A DNA stretch of 64,000 nucleotides, taken from Welwitschia mirabilis (taxonomy: Eukaryota; Gnetophyta; Gnetopsida; Welwitschiales). The translations under genes were made by a program, and so were the position numbers. The stretch lies in NCBI GenBank assembly GCA_051453625.1, contig JBOZIK010000001.1, forward strand, positions 189,660,397 to 189,724,396, given 5' to 3'. The first letter of the stretch is position 1. Each line of letters begins with the position of its first letter. The notes under the pieces are model-generated. The model ran no database searches, was not told where the DNA came from, and worked only from the letters and a program-made list of their open reading frames with translations. Below, one piece after another: positions 33,640-45,000 of the stretch.

Positions 33640-36600
33640 GGATGAATAAATTAGCAGTTACAAGTTTTCTTATGAAATTTAACTTTAAACAGTGTAGTCA
33701 TCAAGTCTTCACAAATTTCTTTATTAGGTAAATAAATCTAAAATAACATCTATTTTTTAGGGGTTTTATTGATGAAGTCAAATAACTTTAGAGTTTAAGA
33801 TTTTTTAAATGATTTAGTTAAGGGATTATTCTAAACACTATCATAGTTCCAATGAAAAAGCAGTAATCTATTTGATTCAAAGATTTTCTCGAAGCAGTGA
33901 AGTAGGAAGTTCCTAGAATATCCATGAGCACAAAATTTTTTATAAAGTTTGGCATTTTCTTTATATAAGTTACTTTTAATAGATAAAATACTAAGAGGAG
34001 AAAGGGATGTACTAGGAAGCATTTAAGTATTTTCTTAGAACACTTGGTTAAATGGATAATATTGTCTTAAAAACTGAATCCCTTAAAGAGAGTGACATCT
34101 AGAAGGTAAATAGATGAGAAGAAAATATATGAAGTGATTTTAATGCTTACATACATGTTATTAGAATCCTTAAGCAAATTTTAATATCATTAAGCCTACA
34201 AGACCATAAGTTAGTATTATCAATGTACCTTTTGAAATAAAGAAGTGGGCTTTTATCTTTTAAGGAAACAAATGATATTCAAGCATAAACTACTAAACTT
34301 TTCTATCCATGAAAGTGTCTTAAATCTATTTAAAGGTTTTACCATTAAACTCCAAGTTGTATTCCAAAATCACTAACTAAGAGAGCTTAGTAATGGCTTT
34401 GATATACAAGAATAACAAAGAAATACTAGATAAAATTTTATTAATCATTTACCTAAGGACTTTGAAATCTATATTGGTGAGAATTTTAGCATAAAATAAT
34501 TCTATATCAAAGGTAAATATAATCACATGAAAAAAAAGATTAAAAGAGGAAATGTCTATGATGAGGAAGATAAAATTAGGTAGCTAAGTGGATTAAGACT
34601 AAAGTTTAGATATAAGAAGATAATGGAGGAAAAGGGGGATAAGTTCCACTGTATATCCATCATAACTATATAAAATTAAACAAACAAGGGTAGGCTTGTG
34701 AATTTAGGCTAAAATAAAAAACATAAGATATGGCTCTATAGGGTACAACTATAAAAGATGATTTCAAAATGTGTTAAATAAAAAATAACAATTTCCAATA
34801 ATAAAATAGAGAGAATCATGAATAGACTTCCATGGGATAGAGGAAACTCAAAGGTAGATGTCACCATCAAAGAGTTAATAGAAAGCTTCGTACTAAGATG
34901 CATATAAAATAATAATACCAAGCTCTTTATTCATATATTTGGTGATGATGGATTTATTTCTCTTAATATTTTTAAGGGTTTTAATAAGATAATTAGGAAG
35001 TATGAGACTATTAGAATAATTAATATTTTGGAGAATTGAATGTAATTTGAAAGAATAGAGGTGAAGGTGATGATCCAAGTAATCAATGAAGATACTTAAA
35101 GTCTAACTACTGGGTTACTAAAGTTTTATGTCTATAATAGAAATAGCTTCATTATAACCTAAGTAAATTGCTAGATGTTACTAACTAATATGATTCTTAG
35201 TAAAGTATGCATGTAGATGAACTCAATGAAAAAAGGCTTTGAACTTTAACTCAATTTGAGTTGATGTTATTAAAGATGATTTAGAAATATATTTTAAACT
35301 TAAACTAAATACGTTATGTTGTTTAAAAGAAAGAACTATGAAAGAAATATTGTGGATAGTTGGGTTAGAAATCATATTCTCTACCTTGGATATTATTTTT
35401 TTTTTAAGAAGAAGAAAAGAAAACAAGCATAGCATAATAGAAACGCCTTATAAATTAACATAAAGGTGTGAAGGCCTTAGCATTTTTTTTCATGCAATAA
35501 GATGATTTTTATAATGAAAGAGATCTAACAATTTTCTTCTTTTAATGGTAGGAGAAAGCCTGACCATATTAACCAGAGGTATTCAAGGTATTCCTATTAT
35601 TTTTATTCTACTTTTAACTTTACTTTTAATTTGGTTTTCCATTTATGTGGTTTGGAGGTTGTTTTTTATGATTTTAATTTGGCCCTTTTTTTGATGAATT
35701 GCACTTGTTATTTTACTTAAGAACTTTAAGTTTTTGTATAACTTTGTTGCAAATAACATCTATGTAATCATGTAGAGGGAATTTGATAATCTCATTAATG
35801 GAGGAATTCTCCTACATTTTATTGGCATCCTTCTCTATAGTTCTTCTTGTAGTGTTTCTTTTTTCTTCTACTCACTTTTAAGATTTCAATCAAAATTTTA
35901 ACTAGAGAACAACATTGTTGCAACCCTTATAAAGCTTGTTTTAGTAGGCTAGAAGAATAGTAGTCAAATTGAATAAGCAAATGTGTTAAGGGCTGAGACC
36001 ATTAATGGAAAATTTAATCTTATCACAATAAGAAAAGAAGAAGTTATCAAGGGATAACTCTTACTAGATAGCTACAAGGGTAACTTGGAAAATTACTTTG
36101 GCTATGATGTCATAGGAAAGGTGAAGTGACTCAAAGGTTATGAATGATAAGCTTTTTATCTTTAAGGGATCGAAGCTTCTTAAGAAGTTTAGAAGTTTGA
36201 TTATGTTGATGAAAGAGGGATGACTTAATTATTTCAAAAAGGCATTAATTACACCTTGAAAGTAGTTTGGAATTTAAGTGAAGGAGCAAAAGAAGGAGAA
36301 GAGGATGAAGTAGCTTTTGTTTTCTTTTCAAGGGATGCAGTGTAGTTTTGAATATTAACATTACATTAATTAAGGATTGTAACATTAAATTGGACTTATT
36401 TAAGATAATAAATTCACATAAGAAACTTACTATTAGTTTTTTAATATTTCTCATTTTATTTTTCAAGCTTCTTCATGTAAGAAAACATTGATTTTATTTT
36501 CATTTAAATGTTGGTCAACTTATCATGAAAGTCTTAGTTCTTCTATCTAAACACCTTAATAATGCAAATGAGAATGTCTTCATTAACATCTATAAGACAT

Positions 36601-36755
36601 TAGTTAAGATCGTGTAAAACTGAAGAAGACACATCATTTTTAAGGACTATAGTAAAAGAGTCCTTAGATAAGCCTTATTTGATAAAGATTCTATCTTTCG
36701 AAGCTATTCTTCAAAATGCACATGCAAAAATAAAGAAGCTTTAGATCCTATTTTG
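33640..36755 (-). pseudogene. Penelope-like reverse transcriptase, copy 2
   Basis: A diverged homologue of copy 1 in the same orientation. Words in order: IITKYMNKELGIIILYAS (34893-34950), HVIIFTFDIELFYAKIL (about 34470-34520), FKRYIDN followed by LWS (34205-34240; catalytic second Asp is Asn), and KLYKKFCAHGYSRNFLL (about 33890-33945), which fits the L..RGYp..fL segment after the PLE thumb. Cys-containing sequence at about 33660-33700 could be the start of a C-terminal domain, but I cannot recognise GIY-YIG. The N-terminal region (35200-36700) is low-complexity and broken. Confidence 0.75.
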
Positions 36756-36764
36756 TACTAAATG

Positions 36765-37528
36765 TAGTATCTTAGATACTACTATAGTCATTAATGAGCA
36801 GTCAACTAGCTTCATCTAGATGTTTACCATCTATTACAAAAAATTTAGTTAACTAGATCTAGCCTGGGATTAACCACTTATTACTAAAATAATTGGACTT
36901 CATCCTTAAGCAACTAACCATCATCTCAAATGGCTTAATTGCTTATTGTCATTAGTTTACAAATTCAATAAGCATTTGATTTGAATCTCTAAGAGGTTAC
37001 TTACCTAAAGACTTTGTAGTTTCTCAATGTTGGTGTAAGGCTAACTAACATAATACCAAGGTCAACTAGCTAAGGAATCAACTATCTTCTCTGCAGGGGT
37101 CAACTACCATGCACCTGGCTATCACTATAGGTAGCTATTATAAAGTAAAAAATGATCATATTCTAGATCCCTGAAAGGCTAAACATCTGTTCTAACATCT
37201 TCAATAGCTAAATTTCTTTGAAACATGACCTATAATAGTTAGAATTCATGTTCTATAAAATTAAAACACTATTATACTTGTAAAGAAATTGTGGATCTTT
37301 GATTATTGAATGTAATTGTAAAATAACATACATTATTTCTTATATTCCCTCTTATCATACTCATTTTTAACTATTAAATAATCTTAATTTTTCGCTTGCT
37401 AACTAAGTACTATTAGAAAATTTTATTGTAATTGTTGAAGGACTACCACAAAGTCCTATGAAAGTGATTGATGAAAAGCACTCCATAATAAAGAAAAATA
37501 GGCTTGTTTTAATTTCTCTTATACTTTT
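36765..37528 (+). repeat. LTR-like fragment, TCAACTAGC family
   Basis: It starts near TGTAGTATCTTAGATACTAC, with repeated (G)TCAACTAGC words up to 37110, then a unique 3' half. The part 36990-37500 matches 55850-56345 in reverse complement. The motif style (iterated TCRACTA words) is that of plant copia LTRs. It runs into an 803-N gap. Confidence 0.55.
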
Positions 37529-38331
37529 NNNNNNNNNNNNNNNNNNNNNNNNNNNNNNNNNNNNNNNNNNNNNNNNNNNNNNNNNNNNNNNNNNNNNNNN
37601 NNNNNNNNNNNNNNNNNNNNNNNNNNNNNNNNNNNNNNNNNNNNNNNNNNNNNNNNNNNNNNNNNNNNNNNNNNNNNNNNNNNNNNNNNNNNNNNNNNNN
37701 NNNNNNNNNNNNNNNNNNNNNNNNNNNNNNNNNNNNNNNNNNNNNNNNNNNNNNNNNNNNNNNNNNNNNNNNNNNNNNNNNNNNNNNNNNNNNNNNNNNN
37801 NNNNNNNNNNNNNNNNNNNNNNNNNNNNNNNNNNNNNNNNNNNNNNNNNNNNNNNNNNNNNNNNNNNNNNNNNNNNNNNNNNNNNNNNNNNNNNNNNNNN
37901 NNNNNNNNNNNNNNNNNNNNNNNNNNNNNNNNNNNNNNNNNNNNNNNNNNNNNNNNNNNNNNNNNNNNNNNNNNNNNNNNNNNNNNNNNNNNNNNNNNNN
38001 NNNNNNNNNNNNNNNNNNNNNNNNNNNNNNNNNNNNNNNNNNNNNNNNNNNNNNNNNNNNNNNNNNNNNNNNNNNNNNNNNNNNNNNNNNNNNNNNNNNN
38101 NNNNNNNNNNNNNNNNNNNNNNNNNNNNNNNNNNNNNNNNNNNNNNNNNNNNNNNNNNNNNNNNNNNNNNNNNNNNNNNNNNNNNNNNNNNNNNNNNNNN
38201 NNNNNNNNNNNNNNNNNNNNNNNNNNNNNNNNNNNNNNNNNNNNNNNNNNNNNNNNNNNNNNNNNNNNNNNNNNNNNNNNNNNNNNNNNNNNNNNNNNNN
38301 NNNNNNNNNNNNNNNNNNNNNNNNNNNNNNN
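37529..38331. other. Assembly gap, 803 N
   Basis: 803 N. Unlike the gap at 17419, I see no repeated sequence across it. The two long ORFs called over it are artefacts of N. Confidence 0.95.
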
Positions 38332-39084
38332 ACTTTTCATTGTTCTTATTAGTTCATTGTATGTTTTTACTTAAAATTTTCCTTAATGTTTCATATTTAC
38401 TTACTAAAACTCTATAACTATTATTAGATAAGTGTGCAATTTGAGTTAGATCTCCAAAAAAAAATTACCTAATTACTATTCTATTTATCCCTTCCATCTA
38501 GAATAGCTAGTCTTAAAAATTAAAATGCTAATAATATATTGAAGGAATAGATCTAAATGATAAATATAAAAGAATATTTAAAATGTACTATTACATAACT
38601 AGTAATTATAATTGTATTAATGATAAAATATAAGATCAATCTACTCATAATTCAATGTACATTCACTAAGGATATAACCATTATAGCAAATATTAGTTTA
38701 ATATAGAAGTAGATACTTAGGATGGGTAATGTAAATACCTCATAAATCAATTATTTCCTCATACCTAAGAAGAAATAAAAAAGGCATATAACCTCATAAT
38801 GATACAAACTCCAATCATAGTCATGGAAAGTGTAGATCTAGTATGATAGAGGTTACATGCAATGATGAGATGCTTATAAGATAGATCTAACACATCAATT
38901 GAGAAATTTGAGATTTGTAGGTAGTGTTGGATCTAAGGTACTAATAAAATTAGTGTAGTGGAGCCCTCATGGCTCTTTGTAAAGGACTATTCTTACATTA
39001 TGACGATGCAATTAAATGAGTAGACTCCTATAGTATTGGTTCCTTTAATCTCTCTGTTTCAAGCATTAACTCCTCTTCTAATTC

Positions 39085-39195
39085 ATCTTTAGATTGTTAT
39101 TCCTATTTTTTTTCTTATTCTTATATCTCTTCCTCTTCTTATACTTCCTCTTCTTCTTCTTCTTTTTCTTCTTTTTCTTATTCTTTTTTTTTTTT
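39085..39195. repeat. CTT/CTTTTT-rich tract
   Basis: About 110 bp of C/T-rich sequence with (CTT)n and (TTTTCTT)n units on the plus strand. On the minus strand it would encode Glu/Lys runs following the ORF at 39215-39452. Confidence 0.6.
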
Positions 39196-39214
39196 CATCT
39201 TCTTATGCTTGAGC

Positions 39215-39452
39215 CTCATCCTTCTTTGTATCATGACATTTGAGGTTATGATACTCAAATATACCAAATATAAGATCAAGTGCATCATGTGGAGTGTCTA
39301 GGATCTGTGTTATAGGATCTATATCACTTTGAAGTTCATTCCTAAGATTTTGATCTAAATCACATGCTAAAATAGAGAGATAACCTCTACATTGATTTAA
39401 GCTAACTACCTCTATAATGACCTCTAGATGGGACTCAAAAAGAGGTTCTCAT
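39215..39452 (-). pseudogene. Unrecognised ORF fragment, about 75 codons
   Basis: Open on the minus strand without an ATG start. Readable words include ESHLEVIIEVVSLNQCRGYL, DLDQNLRNELQSDIDPITQ and DALDLIFGIFEYHNLKCHD, ending at a TAA near 39212 and followed by a Glu/Lys-rich tract. The composition looks coding rather than random for such AT-rich DNA. I do not recognise the family; it may come from a retroelement gag or a DNA transposon. Confidence 0.35.
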
Positions 39453-39745
39453 TGCTAGTATTGAAAAATCTAAATCACTAGTTTGTAAGACTTTTAAAAT
39501 AGTTCACATTAATGGTGTGTTATTAAAGGATTATTTTCCTTTTTAACTTTTTCCAAATTTTAATTTTAGCATTCACATTCATTTAGGCTAAAAGATCCAC
39601 TTACTAAGCTTTGCAGATTGAGGAAGTTCCCCTCTAACTCTTTATATCATTCCTACAATTAGAACATGTAATTAGAACTTTATAATAAGAATTTCTATAA
39701 TTTATAACTGTAGACAAAAAGATATTAATGCTAACTAATGAAAAT

Positions 39746-39815
39746 GCTATAAGCGCTTAACATCAAAAAAAAAAAAAAAATGCTATAAGTGCTTAATATC
39801 AAAAAAAAATAACTA
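39746..39815. repeat. Duplicated unit with poly-A
   Basis: Two units of about 36 bp, TGCTATAAGYGCTTAAYATC followed by 9 to 16 A, lie head to tail. Confidence 0.6.
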
Positions 39816-40440
39816 AACAAGGATGAAATGCTTTGACATAAAGTAAAAGAACATACAATAGTATAATTAGATGAAGTTTTGAGATACAAAAGTCAAAATG
39901 ACAAAATGATCTTGTAAATTAAAAGATTAACACAAGATAAACAAGTAAGCATGTAATATTGCATCTAAAAATAAAAAATTTAAAAGACATTTTTTTAATT
40001 CAAGTGCATAAAGAAAGTTTATCAAAATGTAAAAATAGATTAGATTACGATAAATCTAAGAAAGGAAGGGTCATGATAGTAGAATATCGTCTAGATATAA
40101 TAAGTGAATAAAGATAGTTAATTAAAAAAAAGAGGAAAATAAGATATTTTAAAAAATTTGAGAAATTAAATCATACCTATTAAATCTGGTAATAGATCTA
40201 TGGAAAAATTACAAATGTAATTAGAAAGATTAGTGAGAAATTACTAAAATAAGCTAAAAACTTACTCAAACAAGCACTGAAAGATCAAACAAATCAATGG
40301 AGATGCACTGAAGAAAACTAGAAAAAGTAAGAAATGAGGAATCCTATCCCTTATTTATAAAGGTAGGTTTTTTAAATAGTATGTAGTCAATCCCTACATA
40401 TAGGCAAATGACTGTCTTAATTAAAATAGGATAATTTTAA

Positions 40441-40535
40441 ATATGAATAGTGAATTAATGAATAATAATGGTTGACCATCTGGTAAAAGAGACCAACACC
40501 AAGAAGAAGGAGATCAACCAAGGAAAAAGGCCTAT
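40441..40535 (+). repeat. TCAACTAGC-family fragment left of solo LTR D
   Basis: Words such as GGTTGACCATCTGG and GATCAACCAAGG resemble the repeat family at 36765. It appears to be interrupted by LTR D and to resume at 41938. Confidence 0.35.
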
Positions 40536-40904
40536 TGTTAACATGTGAAAATTGACATTTATATCAAGTGTTTTAAGCCAATTTATTGTAAACAAGAACA
40601 TTAATTTGATTGTTCTAATCATAAAATATTTCTTTAATTATTTTTACAATAGAATTTAATATTACATTTTTATCAATAATAATTATAAATCTTTAGCCAC
40701 ATTTTGGAATACATAGCAGAAGATGGATATAATTCCGCATAAAACACTGGTGGTAATGGAGAAATAAGGTGTCAACACATAGTAGTAACATTAAAAGACA
40801 TGTGGCAGAGGCATGTGGAGGTGGCATTAGAGACATATGACAATAGCACTGGTTGATATATGAATCTAGCTCCAAAGGCCACATGTTGGACTCATTATAA
40901 GAAT

Positions 40905-41140
40905 ATTTTACCAAAGGCTATATGATGATCTTCACCAAACACTACAAGACAACATCCACCAAATGCTAAATGATGAATATTATACCTAACACTAGAAGAA
41001 ATAATCTGATCTACCTAATACTACAAGATAGAATCTTATCTACCTAATGCTAAATGATGAAGATTCTATCTAATGCTATAAGTCAAGAGCTTGTAACCAC
41101 CACTTTTCTACCTAATGCTACAAGCCAAAAGCTTGTAACC
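40905..41140 (+). repeat. Iterated ~27-bp motif in LTR D
   Basis: About eight units of the type ACCTAATGCTACAAGATAG alternate with ACCTAATGCTAAATGATGA. The matching LTR at 57940-58160 has the same array. Confidence 0.6.
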
Positions 41141-41161
41141 ATCCCTCATCCCATCTCTTCG

Positions 41162-41170
41162 TATAAAAGA
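41162..41170 (+). promoter_or_regulatory. TATA-like box in solo LTR D
   Basis: TATAAAAGA just after the motif array. The paired LTR has it at 57904-57912 (minus strand) at the corresponding point. Confidence 0.5.
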
Positions 41171-41937
41171 TCCTTGAACCCTTTATTGTATTTATCTTTT
41201 GGTTGGCAAATGTGGGGAAGAATTAGAGGTCATGATGCTCTAATACTCTTTCTTGGGGGTGGAATGCTCAAGACTAGTTAAGGAGATATTTTTATTCTCC
41301 TCCTCCATTTATGTAATGTATTTCTTTTAGTTTTAATAAAGAATAGATTTAAATCCTTTTATTATTAAGGCACAAATTCAATTGGTATTAACAATGTTTA
41401 GGTAGAACTAGTTATTAAAGTAGGCTTGATTCTTTTATTATTAATGCATAATAAAATGGTATTAGTAATCTCTAAATAAGTCGTACTTAATTATCAAGTT
41501 CTTCAAATGTGTGAGTTGTCTAAAGTTACTTTTTTGATTTATAGTATCTATTATTTGATAGATCTTGTGCACGTCAATTCATACTTTACATGCTTATAAA
41601 GGGCTGTGAGAGAGGACTTATAACTCATCAACACTTAAGTGGTGGATGAGATTATGCCTAACTTGACAATTTAGTGTATGTTTTAGATACAGGAACCTTT
41701 GGAGCAAAGAAGGAGAGTTGAATGAATCATTGGATCCTTGAAGAATTTTCATTCCCTTGCATTTTCAATTGAAGATTATTTTTATCTCAAACTCTGGTTT
41801 ATTTTTGTATTTGATTTTTTCATTACAAGTTAGAATAATTGTGTATCTTTTTATTAATTTACCTCCCACATCCTTATGGAAGAATGATACTAAGTGCTTC
41901 ACTTAGTTCAAATCTAGACATTGTACTATAGTTAACA

Positions 41938-42190
41938 CTAATCAACTAGCTAAGAAATAATTAATGACTAAGAAGGGGAGGGTTAACCATCTATAAAGGG
42001 GTATTAGTCATAAGGAAGTATGATATCATTGAAAACATGAATAGTAAATGGGGTTTAATCATTTAAGTACTTGTAGTTGATCAACTAAGATTTAAGATAA
42101 GATTAGATAAAGGGTGAAAAAGGGTAACCAATCTTCAGTAGAATAAAAAGACAACCTCATATAAACATTGAAAATGAAGAGTAGGGATTT
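41938..42190 (+). repeat. TCAACTAGC-family fragment right of solo LTR D
   Basis: It begins CTAATCAACTAGCTAAG and includes GGTTAACCATCTATAAAGG and GTTGATCAACTAAG, words of the repeat at 36765. It ends near 42200, where copia RNase H starts. Confidence 0.35.
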
Positions 42191-42199
42191 AAGGACAAG

Positions 42200-42750
42200 G
42201 CCCAAGATTAGGATATTTGCATAAGAACACAAATAGATCTTGGGAGAGAGGTTTGATGAGGGTACTAGCAAGTTATTATTTTATGGACACATACTTAAGG
42301 TGAATATCCTTACTTTGTACATGATCTCTAATAAAGTGATGTTGGATATTTGTATGCTTGATTTTAAGGTGAATAATAGGATTCTTACAGATATTAAATA
42401 CACTATATTTATCACAATATATGGGTGTGTTGGATTTACAAATTTCTAGATCTTTTTAAAAAAAAGATGGATCCATAGAACCTAAGAAACATAGACTGTT
42501 AAAAGTTATGTATTCATCTTATGTAGTAGATAGTGGTATTAAGATTTGATTTTTTCTAACCCAACTTACAAGATTTGATTTTAAGAAATAATAGTCATCA
42601 CTAGCACTCTTGTAAGCATGTCTATACTCCACCCAATTAGCATTGCAAAAAGTAGATAAATGCAAGTAATAATCTCTAGGGAACCATATTTCATAGTATA
42701 AAGTAGAATTCACATACCTGAAAATTCACTTAGAAACTTTTAAGTGGGAT
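42200..42750 (-). pseudogene. Ty1/copia RNase H domain
   Basis: The frame at 42519-42713 reads FCNANWVEYRHAYKSASDDY and then FLKSNLVSWVRKNQILIPLST, the copia RNase H block (normally DADWAG...KSTSG...LVSW.SKKQ..VALSTTEAEY). Further on (42290-42420) are the words YCDKYSVFNICKNPIIH and HFIRDHVQ. The first catalytic Asp is Asn. It is the C-terminus of copia pol. No PPT or LTR follows, so the 3' end of the element is missing. Confidence 0.8.
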
Positions 42751-43850
42751 TCTTTTGATTTCTATTAATACTTGAAGTCTTACAATCATGCTCTAGTATA
42801 GCTTTGTATCCACTTCTTTGTCCTTCTTATCAATATCTATTTTTTTCATTCGTCTCCATTAGTGTTGAGATGAACTTGCACTAACTCACTTGTAAACGTT
42901 TAATGTAACAAGAATACTCCATCCTTTTATTACTTAATCTACAAATGAAGAAACATTTATATCTCACCTAGATGAATCATCTCAAATTGATTAGTTATTA
43001 GTTTCATAAAATCATGAGATAGTATGTCTAATGTGGAACTAAATATAATATTATCTATATAAACTTGAATTAAAAGAAAATTAAATTTTCTTATTTTAAT
43101 AAATAGAGTTTTTTCTTCTTTACCTTCAACAAATTTGTTTCCAACAAGAAAAGAGGTGAGTTTTTTATACCATGCTCTAGGAATGAACTTTAATCCATAT
43201 AGTTCTTTTTTTAACTTATATATATGATTAGGGAATCCTAATTATTCAAAGCTTGGGGGTTGTTCAAAACAAACCAATTCATTTAATGTACCATTTAAGA
43301 AAACACTTTTTACATCCATTTGTCAAATTCTAAAATTGTGAAAATAGACTAGTGTGAGAATTATTCCTATGAACTCTCATCTAGCAACAAGAGACAATAT
43401 CTCTTTAAAATCTATTCCTTTCATGAAAGAATAATCTTGAGATACCAACCTTGTTTTGTTTCTAATTACTTTAGAATTTTCATTTAGTTAGTTCTTAAAG
43501 ATCCATTTTGCTTTAATAACATTATGTTCCTTGGGTATAAGGACAAGTTCTCAAACTTCATTCTTCTTTAATTGGTTTAGTTCATACTACATAAGATTCA
43601 TCCAACTCTCATCCTTTTCTGCTTCATGAAAGTTCTTTGATTTTAAGATTGAAACAAAGCAAATAGTGGCATACATTGAACTTCTAGTCTTTACCTTCTC
43701 AAATACAGCTCATGTAATAAATTCAATATAAAGATATTTGGGCACAATAATATCCTTTGATTATGGTTAAGGGATTGAATAGGTTAATTTTTTAAGTGAG
43801 GATATAGGACTACAGGATGCAGAAGTTGAGGCTTGAGTGTTTGATTTTAT
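42750..43850 (-). pseudogene. Ty1/copia reverse transcriptase
   Basis: Decayed frames on the minus strand contain YKLKKELYGLKFIPRAWYKK (about 43165-43225; usually ...ALYGLKQAPRAWY...), preceded by EQPPSFE, then LIQVYIDNIIFSS at 43037-43075, where the catalytic YVDD has become YIDN (Asn at 43050-43052). These words are closest to Sirevirus/Tork-type copia RTs. The RT is dead. Confidence 0.85.
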
Positions 43851-44690
43851 TATTTCTTTGTTTAACTCCTTCATCTTCATTGACAATATCATTTACTTCT
43901 TTCTCATTAGTATTTAGATGCACACATTCTTCCACTCTTCCAAAGTTTGAATTAAATACATAATAGGCTTTACTTATATATGAATACTTAAGAAAAATGC
44001 CTTCTACTCATGTGAAATCAAATTTCTTAATACTTTTCATGTCATTCAGGATGTAGCATTTACTCCCAAATATCTTAAAGTAGAACATATATGTCTCTTT
44101 CTTGTTCATAACTCATAGTGTTTTAGTCATTCTTAGTCTAGGAAAGGCTTAGTTAAAAATATAGCATGAAGTGCTAAATGATTTAGCCTAAATATTTTTA
44201 GTTATATCTAGTCATCTCTTAAAGTAATCTATTCCTTTTTTCCATAACACCATTTTGTTAAGGTATCTTAAGAGCTAAAAATTCATGGACTATTCGACAA
44301 CATATCTCAATTTTTACATTGTTAAACTCATTACCATGATTACTTATTATGTTTTTTAAGTTGTAACCAATTTTATTTTTTATTTTACTACATAATGCTT
44401 TAAATGATGCCTTATTTTTATGTCTAAGGAATAAAACTAAAATAAAAATCTAGAGTACTTATTTATAATCATCAACACGTATTTCTTTCCTCTTAAAATT
44501 TCAATAAGAGTTGGTCCTACTGAGTATAGGTGAAGTAAATCTAATGCTCTTTGGAACACTTCTTGATCAATCTTTCTAAAAATTTTTAAGGTTTACTTTT
44601 CTAACTAACAAGCTTTTTTATTTATTTATTTTACACATACCTGCTGCTAAACCATCTTTGAAAATACTGTAAAGAATCTTATAATTAACA
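43850..44690 (-). pseudogene. Ty1/copia integrase
   Basis: It occupies the copia position between protease/pre-integrase and RT. Frames are heavily broken; scattered words, such as the 'P.NKTPYE'-region equivalents around 43980-44060, support it weakly. I rely mostly on order and on the well-supported neighbours. Confidence 0.55.
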
Positions 44691-45000
44691 TGACTTAGTT
44701 ATTTATACCATAGCTTACTTTCATTAGAGGCATATGCATGGTAATTAAAGGTACTAAATAGAACATAAATACTTCTATTACATATGGACTGATGCTAAGA
44801 ATATTTTTCTTGTTCTTGTTCACATAGAGCACCTTGTGGATGATGGGGGAATCCTTTCCTCTACTAGTTCTAATGTCTTCCACCATAGCCTGACCATTAT
44901 CTTCAAATGTAATGGTACCTTCATCATATTTCTTTACATTAATAAACCTATTTATATCCCATGTCATATGCCATAAATAACCACTATTAAAATACTAGTG
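44690..45000 (-). pseudogene. Ty1/copia protease and GAG-pre-integrase segment
   Basis: At 44960-45000 the minus strand reads NSGYLWHMTWDINRF, which matches DSGCSRHMTGD of copia proteases; the catalytic Asp is Asn (44986-44988). It continues with KKYDEGTITFEDNG and KVLYVNKNKKNILSIS, the pre-integrase segment. Order and spacing fit copia pol. Confidence 0.8.

Larger units (their letters stand above)
38332..40440. other. Unassigned AT-rich region
   Basis: Probably more retroelement debris, but I cannot assign it. It holds an acidic ORF fragment (39215-39452), a GAA/CTT-rich tract (39085-39195), a duplicated poly-A unit (39746-39815), and a TATA-like CTTTATAAATAAGG on the minus strand at 40350-40363. 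Confidence 0.4.
40536..41937 (+). repeat. Solo LTR of family D
   Basis: It starts TGTTAACATGTGAAAATTG and ends TATAGTTAACA, about 1.4 kb. It matches the reverse complement of 57186-58519 from end to end. No PBS follows it and no clear PPT precedes it, so it looks like a solo LTR. Flanking pentamers CCTAT and CTAAT are not a clean target duplication. Confidence 0.7.

Noticed and set aside
30555-36755. Assignment of these RT remnants to LINE or copia elements
   Set aside because: The DVxSLYxxIP, GTAM and RYID(D/N) words in this order, and the HGYS segment after the thumb, fit Penelope-like RT and not those groups.
37458-38417. Long ORFs on both strands over 37458-38417
   Set aside because: Artefacts of an 803-N gap.
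40536-41942. Target-site duplication around solo LTR D
   Set aside because: The flanking pentamers CCTAT and CTAAT agree at only three positions, which is too weak to claim.
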